NCBI GenBank assembly: GCA_016200545.1 | Contig: JACQEO010000075.1 | Location: 60,703-124,702, forward strand | DNA from: Deltaproteobacteria bacterium | Lineage (GTDB): Bacteria; Desulfobacterota; Binatia; UTPRO1 | Length of the DNA: 64,000 nucleotides | Direction: 5' to 3' | In this document: in pieces, positions 11,537 to 19,134 of the stretch | How positions within the stretch are numbered: position 1 is the stretch's first letter | How the letters are laid out: every line of letters begins with the position of its first letter | Position numbers and translations under genes: made by a program | The notes under the pieces: generated by a model | What the model was told of the DNA's origin: nothing | Databases searched by the model: none | What the model saw: the letters and a program-made list of their open reading frames with translations, nothing else

Positions 11537-11749
11537 CTACGCACGCGCGTGCGCCCCGGCGTCGTCACCGGGCTCGTCGTCCGACCACCAGGCGCGCTGG
11601 CGCCAGCGATCGAGCATCGCGATGAACGGCACCTCGACGGTCGCGAAGAACAGATCGGCCAACGCCCACCACATGATCGCCGCGCCGAGCGCGCCGCCGC
11701 CCACGACGCCGATCGCCCACCACCCGCGGAACTCATTCAGCCAGGTCAT
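11537..11749 (-). CDS. Small membrane protein of unknown function
   Basis: A 70-aa protein with one or two hydrophobic segments (WWAIGVVGGGALGAAIMWWALADLFF) and an acidic C-terminal tail (DDEPGDDAG). The ATG at 11749 follows a GAGGG box at a suitable distance; the frame is open for 40 more codons upstream, but those residues are arginine-rich and unlikely to be translated. I do not recognise the family. It lies alone between the methyltransferase start and the lipoprotein gene. Confidence 0.55.
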   Translation of the reverse strand: MTWLNEFRGWWAIGVVGGGALGAAIMWWALADLFFATVEVPFIAMLDRWRQRAWWSDDEPGDDAGAHARA

Positions 11750-11959
11750 GCCCTCAGAGTAGGCGGGCCGCGGCGGTGCGCCAATGGGGGAGCGCCTCTC
11801 CGCCCGCGATGTCACGCAATCGTCACACCGTTCCTGATCGATCGTCACGGTGATGGAGCGGCGGCGCACGTTCGGCGCGCGCTACGGTCGGAGGGGACGG
11901 CCGGGCGCACACACATCACCGGGCTTGAGCTGACGTCGAGAGCGACCTATGACGTTTCC

Positions 11960-12418
11960 ATGATCCGTGATCGTTCTATGTTGCTCTTCAGTGTCGTCGC
12001 CGGCGTCCTGATGCTGGCCGGCGGTCTCCTCGGCTGCTCACGCTCTTCTCCGCCCGAGCAAGGGAATCCGCCCGGGCAAGGGAACGTGACGGTCACCGGC
12101 ATGACCCTCGGGCGGAGCCTCGCCCCCGACGAGACCATCGCGGAAAAATCCCAAACCAATCTCTTCTGGACCAACGACACCTTCTACGTGTCGGTCACAA
12201 CTGAAGGCTCGGCGCCGAGCGCCACGCTCAAGGTGCGCTGGACGTATCAAGACGGTACGGTCGTCGGCGAATCGACGAAGACGATCAGCCCGACCGGTCC
12301 GACGATCACCGCGTTCCAAGCGTCGAACCCGCCGGAACGGTGGAACCCGGGCGATTACAAGGTCGAGGTGTTTCTGGACGGTGTCTCCGCCGGCACCAAA
12401 GACTTGAACGCGCGCTAG
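11960..12418 (+). CDS. Putative lipoprotein
   Basis: 152 aa with a lipoprotein signal peptide: MIRDRSMLLFSVVAG, a hydrophobic core and the lipobox LLGC near residue 26. The mature part is about 125 aa, with a Pro/Gly-rich linker (PPEQGNPPGQGN), then beta-rich sequence (FYVSVTTEG, TLKVRWTYQDG, GDYKVEVFLDG) that resembles an immunoglobulin-like fold. A second ATG at 11978 is possible. The TAG stop lies inside the arm of the palindromic repeat at 12413-12584, so the native C-terminus may have been altered by that insertion. Function unknown. Confidence 0.7.
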   Translation: MIRDRSMLLFSVVAGVLMLAGGLLGCSRSSPPEQGNPPGQGNVTVTGMTLGRSLAPDETIAEKSQTNLFWTNDTFYVSVTTEGSAPSATLKVRWTYQDGTVVGESTKTISPTGPTITAFQASNPPERWNPGDYKVEVFLDGVSAGTKDLNAR

Positions 12419-12584
12419 TGTCCCGTCTCGGAAATCGCAGGCACGCCAGACCGTCGATCCATCTCCGCTGGCTGCGGCGTGCTCCCTGCGGCATAGCTCG
12501 CCGCTATGCCTCGGTCGCCCTCCTTGCCAGCGGCGCGGCTCGACGCCCTGGCATACCTGCGATTTCCGAGACGGGACACTAGCG
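12413..12584. repeat. Large palindromic repeat carrying stop codons
   Basis: 172-bp element with 37-nt terminal inverted repeats (12413-12449 and 12548-12584), 35 of 37 positions pairing. The arms start CGCTAGTGTCCCGTCTCGG. The centre has GGCATAG and CTATGCC around CTCGCCG and a flank (TGCGGC.TAGCTC, then CTCCTTGCC) that resembles the core of the elements at 5915 and 6188. CTAG in each arm provides the TAG stop of the lipoprotein gene (12416-12418, plus strand) and of the small gene on the other strand (12579-12581). No transposase is present. Confidence 0.8.
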
Positions 12585-12848
12585 ATCCCCGCTGCGCCGG
12601 CTCCCGCTGCCCGATGCATGGCCGTGGTTCGCGGTGCGACCAATCTTGCCGGCCTCGGCCCCCTCGGTACGCCGAGGGTTCTCGTCGACGATCTCGATAT
12701 CGCCGGCGTCGACCATGATCTTGAGCCGCGGATGCTCGACGTCCTTCGCGGAGATCTGTCCGGTCTTCCCCGGCCCGAGGTGGAGCGTCTTACCCCGTGG
12801 CAACGGTACGCTGAGGGGTCGCTGCATCTTATTGCGGACGGTCGTCAT
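12579..12848 (-). CDS. Conserved-looking small protein of unknown function
   Basis: 89 aa from the ATG at 12848. The central part (RPLSVPLPRGKTLHLGPGKT, then GQISAKDVEHPRLKIMVDAGDIEIVDE) reads as a compact domain of about 60 residues with a glycine-rich turn, similar in style to small phage- or contractile-injection-associated proteins, but I cannot name it. The C-terminal tail (SGSGSRRSGDR) is low complexity and ends at a TAG supplied by the arm of the palindromic repeat, so it may be an acquired extension. It is divergent from the cytochrome-rhodanese gene. Confidence 0.6.
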   Translation of the reverse strand: MTTVRNKMQRPLSVPLPRGKTLHLGPGKTGQISAKDVEHPRLKIMVDAGDIEIVDENPRRTEGAEAGKIGRTANHGHASGSGSRRSGDR

Positions 12849-13008
12849 CGCTGCGTCCGTGTCGCGTCCATTGGGCTGCCTCCGTGCGGACGATCGCAGT
12901 CGCCGCATCGCAGGGCAAGGGGGGCGCGTCGTGGGTTTGTCGACGACGATGCGCGCGATCCTCGGGTGGCTCGTCGGCGCGATCCATGTCATGGACGACG
13001 TGATCCCG

Positions 13009-14136
13009 ATGCGCCTCGTTGCAGTGATCTGCCTCCTCGCTCTCGCGGCGAGCCGCCCTTCGCCGTCGTTTGCAACGGGCGCGGAACTCTACGCGCGGTA
13101 CTGTCTGTTGTGCCACGGCGCGCATCTGGAGGGCTATGCGGCGGACAACACGCCCTCGCTCGTCTCGCCGACGTTCCGCGCGACGGCCAGTGATGCGTTC
13201 CTACGCGCGGCGATCGAGCGCGGACGCGCCCGGACGGCGATGGCGGGCTACGGGCGAGCCGTCGGCGGACCGCTCGGACCGGCCGACGTCGTGGCGCTGG
13301 TCGCCTACATCCGCGGCGGTACGACGGCTCCCGCACCGCTGGCGCGCAAGCCTTCCACCGGGAGCGCAGCGACGGGCCGGGAGGTGTACGTCGCTAACTG
13401 CCAGAGCTGTCACGGCACGGCGGAACAGCGTGCGACCGCGGTGCACCTGGCGAACGCGATGTTCCTCGCCACCGCTTCCGACGCCTATCTGCGCGCGGCG
13501 ATCGTGCGCGGTCGTCCAGGCACACCCATGCAAGGCTGGGGAGAGGTGCTCAGCGCGCGCGAGATCGAGGACGTCATCGCCTACGTGCGCTCTCTCGCGC
13601 GCGCCGTCCCACCCGCGCCCGCACCGCCTGCCGGCGTCACCGCCGACGGACAGATGCGGACCATCGAGAACGTCCCGGTGGTGGTGAATCCCACGGGCGA
13701 GCAGGCCACCTTCACGTTGCGCGAGGACCGCTACGTCTCGGTCGCGGATGTTGCGAAGGCTTACGACGAGAAGCGTCGCCTGGTGCTGATCGACGCGCGT
13801 ACGCCGTCCGATTATCTTCGCATGCACATCACGGGAGCGATCTCGATCCCGTACTTCAACATGCATAATCTCGACAACGTCCCGAACGACGGCACGTGGG
13901 TGATCGCGTACTGCGCGTGTCCGCATCACGTGTCGGGCGTCGTGATGGAAGAGCTCCGCAAACGCGGATACCCGCACACCGCCGTGCTCGACGAGGGCGT
14001 CTTCCTCTGGCAGCAGCAGGGGCACCCGGTGGTCGCCGCCGAGGGGCAGCTACCGATACCCGCACCGCCGCCGAACGGAGCGCCCGTCGCCATGTCGAAC
14101 ACCGTGGATGATTCCCTGGATCCGCCACCGCGCTGA
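13009..14136 (+). CDS. Di-heme cytochrome c fused to a rhodanese domain
   Basis: Exported protein: MRLVAVICLLALAA...SFA signal, two cytochrome c domains with heme motifs CLLCH and CQSCH, a linker, then a rhodanese domain (VLIDARTPSDYLRMHITGAI with the active loop YCACPHH). Each cytochrome domain also has a candidate axial Met (RTAMAGYG, GTPMQGWG). Rhodaneses carry sulfane sulfur on Cys, so a periplasmic sulfur-oxidation or thiol redox role is plausible, with electrons passing to the hemes. In-frame ATGs at 12949 and 12991 are possible starts; 13009 gives the cleanest signal peptide. Confidence 0.88.
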   Translation: MRLVAVICLLALAASRPSPSFATGAELYARYCLLCHGAHLEGYAADNTPSLVSPTFRATASDAFLRAAIERGRARTAMAGYGRAVGGPLGPADVVALVAYIRGGTTAPAPLARKPSTGSAATGREVYVANCQSCHGTAEQRATAVHLANAMFLATASDAYLRAAIVRGRPGTPMQGWGEVLSAREIEDVIAYVRSLARAVPPAPAPPAGVTADGQMRTIENVPVVVNPTGEQATFTLREDRYVSVADVAKAYDEKRRLVLIDARTPSDYLRMHITGAISIPYFNMHNLDNVPNDGTWVIAYCACPHHVSGVVMEELRKRGYPHTAVLDEGVFLWQQQGHPVVAAEGQLPIPAPPPNGAPVAMSNTVDDSLDPPPR

Positions 14137-14144
14137 CGACCCGG

Positions 14145-15029
14145 TCAGGGAAACGCCTCGTTCAGCACCTTCGCGAGCCGCACGCCGGCTTTCGCGAGCT
14201 GTTGGTCGACGACATTGATGTTCGCGTCGTAGTACGGCTGGGTGATCGTGCCCCCCGTCGCGGGGAAGTCCATGGTTCCGTCGGCGAGCTTGTAGCTGTG
14301 CGCCGCACTCGCCGCATGCGACTCGTTCGCCCAATCGGCGTAGCTGCCGCTTTCGAGGCTGCTCGCGTTCTGTGTGGCGATCCAGCTCTGGAGCCGCTTT
14401 ACGTACGCGGCCTGACTGCCGCCGGCGTGCATGATTAACCCGAAGTCCCATGTCGCGTGCAGGTTCCACAGACTCTTCTGGTATGGCGCCGGCTGGTGCG
14501 TCTGCCCGAAGAAGGTCACTGTGACGTTGTTCGCGCCGCGATCGTGATCGCGCTCGGCGCAGTGGAGCGGCTGATGAAGGTCGCCGACGAAGTGCGTGAC
14601 GAACTTGAGCGCCTGGCGCCGCGTCGCGATCGGTACGCTCTTGTCGTTCAGCTTCGCGACTTCGCGAGTGAGCGCGTTGATCACACAATCGCCCTTCGTC
14701 GCCTCGTCGGGCGGGTGGCAGTCCCGCGCCTCGTCGTACGTGTGCTGGCCGTGGTCGACGGGAATGTCGACGAAATGCCAGTTGTACGTCTCCTTGCGCG
14801 TCGTACGGCGCACGACGTCGGCCCAGGTTGCGACGGCCGGCAGCGTCTGTCCCGTCGCGTCCTTCTTCAAGAGCTGTCGCACCGCCGCCTTCGCGTGCGG
14901 AGTGAGACGACGCGCCGCGATGGTCGCGACGATCCGGTGACCTGCGTCGCCCCACGCGAAGACGGTGGAAGGATGAAAGGCGACGGCGAGGGCGGCGACG
15001 GCGACGAGCTGCAAGCGACGAGCGCGCAT
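14145..15029 (-). CDS. S1/P1-type nuclease, exported
   Basis: Zinc-dependent nuclease or phosphodiesterase of the phospholipase C/P1 nuclease fold. A signal peptide ends at AFHPSTVFA, so the mature protein begins with WGDAGHRIVA, whose N-terminal Trp and His bind zinc in this family. Further zinc-ligand motifs are WADVVR, NWHFVDIPVD, HFVGDLHQPLHC (two His) and ATWDFGLI. The ATG at 15029 has GGAGG 6-8 nt upstream, giving 294 aa. It is convergent with the cytochrome-rhodanese gene, with only 8 nt between the stops. Confidence 0.93.
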   Translation of the reverse strand: MRARRLQLVAVAALAVAFHPSTVFAWGDAGHRIVATIAARRLTPHAKAAVRQLLKKDATGQTLPAVATWADVVRRTTRKETYNWHFVDIPVDHGQHTYDEARDCHPPDEATKGDCVINALTREVAKLNDKSVPIATRRQALKFVTHFVGDLHQPLHCAERDHDRGANNVTVTFFGQTHQPAPYQKSLWNLHATWDFGLIMHAGGSQAAYVKRLQSWIATQNASSLESGSYADWANESHAASAAHSYKLADGTMDFPATGGTITQPYYDANINVVDQQLAKAGVRLAKVLNEAFP

Positions 15030-15243
15030 GTGTGACCTCCATTCGCGAGAGGGTGCACGCTCGCTAGCGGAAGCGAGTGCGACCGTCGACCCTACAGCGG
15101 TGAGCTGAAGGCTGATTGTGCCAGAACGGTGCGGTGTGCCCCCGCGGCTGGCCTGCGGCGTTGCCCCGACACCAGATCGGTTGGTGCCGGGTCGTTCGCA
15201 TCGGCCGCGTCGGTGTGCGACTAGTTCCGTCGGAGGATTCGTC

Positions 15244-16068
15244 ATGCCCGATGTTTTGTTCGAGAAGCGGTCGGACGGTGTGGCCGTGCTCACGCTCAAC
15301 CGGCCCGAGAGCCTGAACGCGATGGGTGGCCAACTGATCCCGCTGCTCGCCGAGCACCTCGCGGAGTGCGCGCGCGACGCGGCGGTGCGTTGCGTCGTGC
15401 TCACCGGCGCCGGCCGTGCGTTTTGCGCCGGCGGCGACGTGAAGGACATGGCGGCGGCGCGCGACGTTCTCGGCGCCGGCGACGCGCCCTCCTCGCCGGC
15501 GGCGACGTTCGCACGCGGCGTCGAGAGCCTGCGCGACGCGCAGCGACGCACCAGCTACGCGCTGCACGCGATGCCGAAGCCGACCCTCGCCATGGTGAAC
15601 GGCGCGGCGGTGGGAGCGGGGCTCAGCTTGGCGCTCGCCTGTGATCTCCGCATCGCCTCGGAGCAGGCGCGATTCGGGACCGTGTTTCGCAACGTCGGTT
15701 TCAGCGGCGACTTCGGAGGGTCCTGGTTCCTCCCCCGCCTGGTCGGCCTCGAGAAGGCGCGCGAGCTGTACTTCACCGGCGCGATCATCGACGCGACCGA
15801 GGCCCAGCGGATCGGCATGGTGACGCGGGTCGTCCCGCCGGCGCAGCTCGTGGAGGAGACGCTCGCGCTGGCGGCGCATCTCGCGAGCGGCCCGGCGCTC
15901 GCCTACGCGCGCATGAAGGAGAACTTGAACCGTTCCAGCTCGTGCGACCTGCTGACGCTTCTCGATCAGGAGGCGCTCAACATGCGCCTCTCGGGCACGA
16001 CCAGCGACCATCGCGAGGCGGCCAAGGCGTTCGTCGAGAAGCGCCGCCCGAAGTTCTCGGGCGAATAG
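15244..16068 (+). CDS. Enoyl-CoA hydratase/isomerase family protein
   Basis: Crotonase-fold enzyme acting on acyl-CoA thioesters, 274 aa. Oxyanion-hole segments are GAGRAFCAGGDVKDM and NGAAVGAGLSLALACDLRIA. The second catalytic position reads GFSGDFGGSWFLPRLVG, with Asp rather than the Glu of classical hydratases, a pattern seen in PaaG-like isomerases and other variants. So hydratase activity should not be assumed. The ATG at 15244 follows GGAGG (15231-15235). The gene stands alone with no beta-oxidation partners nearby. Confidence 0.9.
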   Translation: MPDVLFEKRSDGVAVLTLNRPESLNAMGGQLIPLLAEHLAECARDAAVRCVVLTGAGRAFCAGGDVKDMAAARDVLGAGDAPSSPAATFARGVESLRDAQRRTSYALHAMPKPTLAMVNGAAVGAGLSLALACDLRIASEQARFGTVFRNVGFSGDFGGSWFLPRLVGLEKARELYFTGAIIDATEAQRIGMVTRVVPPAQLVEETLALAAHLASGPALAYARMKENLNRSSSCDLLTLLDQEALNMRLSGTTSDHREAAKAFVEKRRPKFSGE

Positions 16069-16095
16069 TCGATTCCACGCCCTCACCGCCGAACG

Positions 16096-16503
16096 TCACC
16101 CGCAGTCGAGTCGCACCGCGAGCGAGCGGCGAGTGTCGGCGACGAGCGCGATCCAGTGGTCCGCCCAGCCGTACTTGGCCGCCAAGAGCGTGCGGATGCG
16201 TTGGTGGCCGGCGGGATTCGGCTCGACGGCCGCGCGGCAGCGCCGGATGCGCCCGCCGCGCTCGAGCTCGAGCGCGGCCTCGTACTCGAGGTCGTGGAGG
16301 AAGAGGCGCTCAGGATTCGCCGCCTCGATCCATACGTAGCCGCCGTCGTCCGCCACCCACGTGCGCGTCGCACGCGGGCGCCCCTCCGCGTCGCGCGTCC
16401 GCACCACCACGACCTCGCGTCCCTCGAGCGCATAGAGCGTGACCGCGCCGAAGACGAGCGCCATGCCGATCGCGGCGGCGATCACAAGCCGGAGACGAGG
16501 CAT
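16096..16503 (-). CDS. Membrane-anchored nitroreductase-like (split-barrel) protein
   Basis: 135 aa with an N-terminal membrane anchor or uncleaved signal (RLRLVIAAAIGMALVFGAVTLYA). The rest resembles the deazaflavin/nitroreductase split-barrel family: EGREVVVVRTRDAEGRPR, TRTWVADDGGYVWIEA, NPERLFLHDLEYE and LERGGRIRRCRA. Members bind F420 or flavin, but I cannot identify cofactor residues here. It follows the RmlC-like gene on the same strand, 45 nt downstream, and could share its transcript. Confidence 0.65.
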   Translation of the reverse strand: MPRLRLVIAAAIGMALVFGAVTLYALEGREVVVVRTRDAEGRPRATRTWVADDGGYVWIEAANPERLFLHDLEYEAALELERGGRIRRCRAAVEPNPAGHQRIRTLLAAKYGWADHWIALVADTRRSLAVRLDCG

Positions 16504-16548
16504 GCGACCCTGAGACGAGAGGCCGCGGACGCGACGCCGGGGGCGGCG

Positions 16549-17109
16549 TCACCACCGAAAGGGGACAATATCGGGTGCGTCCGGCGACTCGTACGGGAGG
16601 TCGACCGCGTCCGGATGGTCATGATCGTAGAGCGAGGTCGGCATGTTGATCACGATCGCCTCGGTGACGTCGATGTTCTTCCAGCCGTGATACACGTTCG
16701 GGGGCACGACGAGCAGTCCGGGATTGCGGTCGCTGAACGTGAACTGGTTGAGCCACCCGTAGGTGGGCGAATCGAGTCGGCCGTCGTAGCACACGATGTC
16801 GACGAGCCCGGCGGCTACGAACAAGCGGTCGGTGGCATGCCGGTGCAGCCCCCACGCGCGGACGCGGCCGGGAAAGGTCGTCGTGACGTGCACCTGCACG
16901 ATGGGGCGACTGACGATCTCCCAATCGGTGCGCGCCACCTCGATGACGTGCCCGTCTTCATGCGGTACCGGTCGCGTGAGTCGGAAGCGCAAACCGTCGA
17001 TCGGTTCGACTCGAAGGCGACCGTAGCCGTCGACGACGGACCGCTTCGCGTTCGTCGCGTGCAGACCGACTACCGCCGGTCCTTCGCTGCTTTCGCTGGT
17101 CTGCGACAT
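16549..17109 (-). CDS. RmlC-like cupin (dTDP-dehydrorhamnose 3,5-epimerase family)
   Basis: 186 aa with the RmlC cupin core: RAWGLHRHATDRLFVAAG (catalytic His region), DIVCYDGRLDSPTYG, FTFSDRNPGLLVVPPNVYHGW and the late EAIVINMPTSLYDHDHPD. The last block matches the family's NxPT-x-YD(H)xxPD signature. Such enzymes epimerise 4-keto-sugar nucleotides. No other dTDP-sugar genes are here, so the substrate may differ. Its upstream region carries a dispersed repeat (17188-17255). Confidence 0.85.
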   Translation of the reverse strand: MSQTSESSEGPAVVGLHATNAKRSVVDGYGRLRVEPIDGLRFRLTRPVPHEDGHVIEVARTDWEIVSRPIVQVHVTTTFPGRVRAWGLHRHATDRLFVAAGLVDIVCYDGRLDSPTYGWLNQFTFSDRNPGLLVVPPNVYHGWKNIDVTEAIVINMPTSLYDHDHPDAVDLPYESPDAPDIVPFRW

Positions 17110-17187
17110 GACGACCCCTCCCGTGCGGTGGGCTCAATCGACTTTCAGATCGCTGAGCGATGCGGGCCGTCCGGGCAAGAGACCCGG

Positions 17188-17255
17188 CAGGCGGCCGGAC
17201 CGGTGCGCGGACATTCGCACGACGCTGCTCTGCCGTCGAGGGAAAAATCAGTGGA
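17188..17255. repeat. Dispersed repeat, copy A
   Basis: 68 bp that align with 21874-21943 in the same orientation at about 74% identity (52 of 70 aligned columns, two single-base gaps). Conserved blocks are CAGGCGGCC, GGTGCGC, TTCGCAC, CGTCGAG and AAAAATCAG. Both copies lie upstream of a minus-strand gene, this one about 80 nt before the RmlC-like start. It could be a regulatory element or a remnant of a mobile sequence. Confidence 0.6.
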
Positions 17256-17287
17256 AGCGAATGCCTATCCGAGCAGCTGCGCGATCG

Positions 17288-17493
17288 TCACAGATCATGC
17301 GGCGCGATCGGGGCGACCGCGTCGCAGAGTCGGATGAGTACCGTCCCCTGCGGCCACGGTCCCGCGAGTGGCACCAAGTCCAGGATCTGTGTTGAACCGC
17401 TTGGTATCGTGAGGTGCTCGGCTTGCTCCACGCGCAGGGGAACCGGTGCGGAAGGTCGGTCGGGTACACGCAATCCCCGGGTTGAAAGGTCAT
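17288..17493 (-). pseudogene. Possible small gene with a frameshift
   Basis: A strong ribosome binding site (GGGAGG) lies 9 nt before an ATG at 17491-17493, right after the GAF gene on the same strand. The frame from that ATG gives MTFQPGD and then unlikely sequence. A neighbouring frame from about 17473 gives protein-like sequence (APVPLRVEQAEHLTIPSGST, then ILDLVPLAGPWPQGTVLIRL) to a TGA at 17288. An early frameshift would join them into a protein of about 65-68 aa. This may equally be chance. Confidence 0.3.
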
Positions 17494-17509
17494 TCTACTA
17501 TCCTCCCGC

Positions 17510-18061
17510 TCACACCACGCGCGCCGCCATGAGCGCGCTCGTCGCGTGGTCGCCGATGCTGCGGGCGAGACTGCGGTCGCGCTCATCGAAGGGGTGCGTA
17601 GCCCGCCGGACAACATGCAACGTCCCGATCGCGGCGCCGTCCTCGTCAAAGAGCGCGACATACACGGCAGCGCTGCTTGCCTGTGCCAGTAACAACGCGA
17701 ACGGGTGCTGCGGATCATCACCCGGCAGCACCACGACACTCCTCACAACGGCATGCGGCGTCGGTGCGAACTCGGGCGGCACGCGGCACACGAGTGAGCG
17801 CCACTCGGACCAATGCGCATCCGCGCTCGCGACACCCATGAGGCGACAGCGATGGCCGTGCGGGTCGTAGAGCGAGAGCGCGGCGATATCCCCGTGCAAA
17901 AGACGGAGACTGGCTTGAAGGATGCACGGCAGCAGCTCCTCACTGCGTCGCACACGCGCGAAGTCGGCCGTCAGCGCCCCGCGGGACGCCCACGCCGCCC
18001 CGTAGGCGGTTGGTATGAACGGCGACGCCCCCGTCGCGGGACAGTTGCGTAGGCTCGGCAT
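17510..18061 (-). CDS. GAF-domain protein
   Basis: 183 aa consisting mainly of one GAF domain, a small-molecule sensing module: helix RRSEELLPCILQASLRLLHGD, strand AALSLYDPHGHRCRLMGVAS, SSAAVYVALFDEDGAAIGTLHVV, then the final helix FDERDRSLARSIGDHATSAL. No output domain is attached, so it would act through a partner. It is preceded on its coding strand by about 300 bp with no clear gene. Ligand unknown. Confidence 0.8.
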   Translation of the reverse strand: MPSLRNCPATGASPFIPTAYGAAWASRGALTADFARVRRSEELLPCILQASLRLLHGDIAALSLYDPHGHRCRLMGVASADAHWSEWRSLVCRVPPEFAPTPHAVVRSVVVLPGDDPQHPFALLLAQASSAAVYVALFDEDGAAIGTLHVVRRATHPFDERDRSLARSIGDHATSALMAARVV

Positions 18062-18366
18062 GCTGTTGCCTCGTCGAGCAACGCACGCGCCGACGTGCTC
18101 GCGCCCGTGGCGAGTCCCCGATCACCGCACCGTAGCTCCCGCGCTTCCGCTTCGCGTATCGCCCATTGTTGGGAGGAGCTGCTGTGGCGTCCGGCAACGC
18201 GGCTGTGAATGCGCCGTGCGCGCCGTTGCGAAGCGTGCACGCCCGCATACGCGCGACTGCCACAGTCGTAACGAGTGACGAGACGGTGTGCGGCTGGTGC
18301 TACAGAGGATGCGCGGGCACCGGACAACCGCGGCCCGCGCAAATCGTCCACCGACGTAGGACGCCT
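18062..18366. other. Intergenic region without a supported gene
   Basis: About 305 bp between the GAF gene start and the end of the TetR gene. A 64-codon plus-strand frame beginning GTG at 18184 has a GGGAGGAG box in front, but its composition is not protein-like and it overlaps the TetR end. I see no RNA gene or repeat here. It presumably contains the promoter of the GAF gene. Confidence 0.5.
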
Positions 18367-19056
18367 TCAACCCCGTGACGATCCGCGGGAACGACCGCGC
18401 CGCGCACGTGGACCGTCTGACCTACCGGGCGACAGCAGCGTGAGGACCGTCGTGCGCAACCGCGGCGGGTCGAACGGCAGGCCGGCGTCGATCGCGACCA
18501 GGATTCCGAGCGCCAGGAGCACGAGCACGGAACCGATCTGATCCGCCTCGACGTCGGCGCGCGCCGTGCGTGCCCGCTGCCCATGTGCGGCGATCTCGCC
18601 GACTCCCGCGACCGCACGTCCGAGCAGTGTAGCGAACGTCTCCCGCAAGCTCGTATCGCGTGTGACGGCGTCGAGAATGCGGGCAAAGGGCACGCCGGCG
18701 GGGAGTGGAATCGCCGGCGGCACACCACGGCGCCGCGCCCCGAGCGTCTGAACGACGGCGTCGGCGAAGCGCCCGACGGTTCGCTCGAGATCGGACGCCG
18801 CGTCGCCGTGCGCGAGCATGGCGTCGAGGAACGTCCCCATCGCGTGCTCGACGACGGCGCTCATGAGCGCGGCGCGATCGCGAAAGTGGACGTAGAAGGC
18901 GCCGCGCGTGTAGCCGGCGCGCGCGCAGATGGCGTCGAGGCTCGGGGTGTCGAACCCGTGCGCGGCGAACTCGGCGAGGGCGGCGGTGACCAAGGCCGCC
19001 CGCGTGGCCTGCGTCGAGTCGGCGCGCGCGTGCCGGCGGCGGTCTGTAGGGGGCAT
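18367..19056 (-). CDS. TetR-family transcriptional regulator
   Basis: 229 aa. The HTH domain is clear: ALVTAALAEFAAHGFDTPSL, DAICARAGYTRGAFYVHFRDRAAL. The C-terminal domain is helical, and the tail (RARRGRSRGSSRG) is basic and low complexity. The ATG at 19056 is preceded by GAGGGG. It is divergent from the AurF-like oxygenase gene; the 78-bp gap contains two palindromes that likely serve as its operators, so it probably represses itself and the oxygenase. Confidence 0.9.
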   Translation of the reverse strand: MPPTDRRRHARADSTQATRAALVTAALAEFAAHGFDTPSLDAICARAGYTRGAFYVHFRDRAALMSAVVEHAMGTFLDAMLAHGDAASDLERTVGRFADAVVQTLGARRRGVPPAIPLPAGVPFARILDAVTRDTSLRETFATLLGRAVAGVGEIAAHGQRARTARADVEADQIGSVLVLLALGILVAIDAGLPFDPPRLRTTVLTLLSPGRSDGPRARRGRSRGSSRG

Positions 19057-19070
19057 ACGAGCCCCTCTTG

Positions 19071-19120
19071 ACATACGATCACGTATGTTGGAAGAGTCTC
19101 CGACATACGCCCCCGTATGT
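19071..19120. promoter_or_regulatory. Twin TetR operators
   Basis: Two perfect inverted repeats with the same half-site: ACATACG-ATCA-CGTATGT at 19071-19088 and ACATACG-CCCC-CGTATGT at 19103-19120. Their centres are 32 bp apart, three helical turns, so two dimers would bind on the same DNA face. They fill the divergent gap between the TetR gene and the diiron oxygenase gene. The half-site is the same as in the palindrome at 10167-10180. Confidence 0.75.
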
Positions 19121-19134
19121 GAAAGGGACCCGCA

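Noticed and set aside
15920..15937. Second tRNA-Leu 3'-end copy (ACTTGAACCG)
   Set aside because: Ten-base match within the coding sequence of the crotonase, with no flanking similarity.
18184..18378. Small gene with a GGGAGGAG box
   Set aside because: The product lacks protein-like composition and overlaps the end of the TetR gene.
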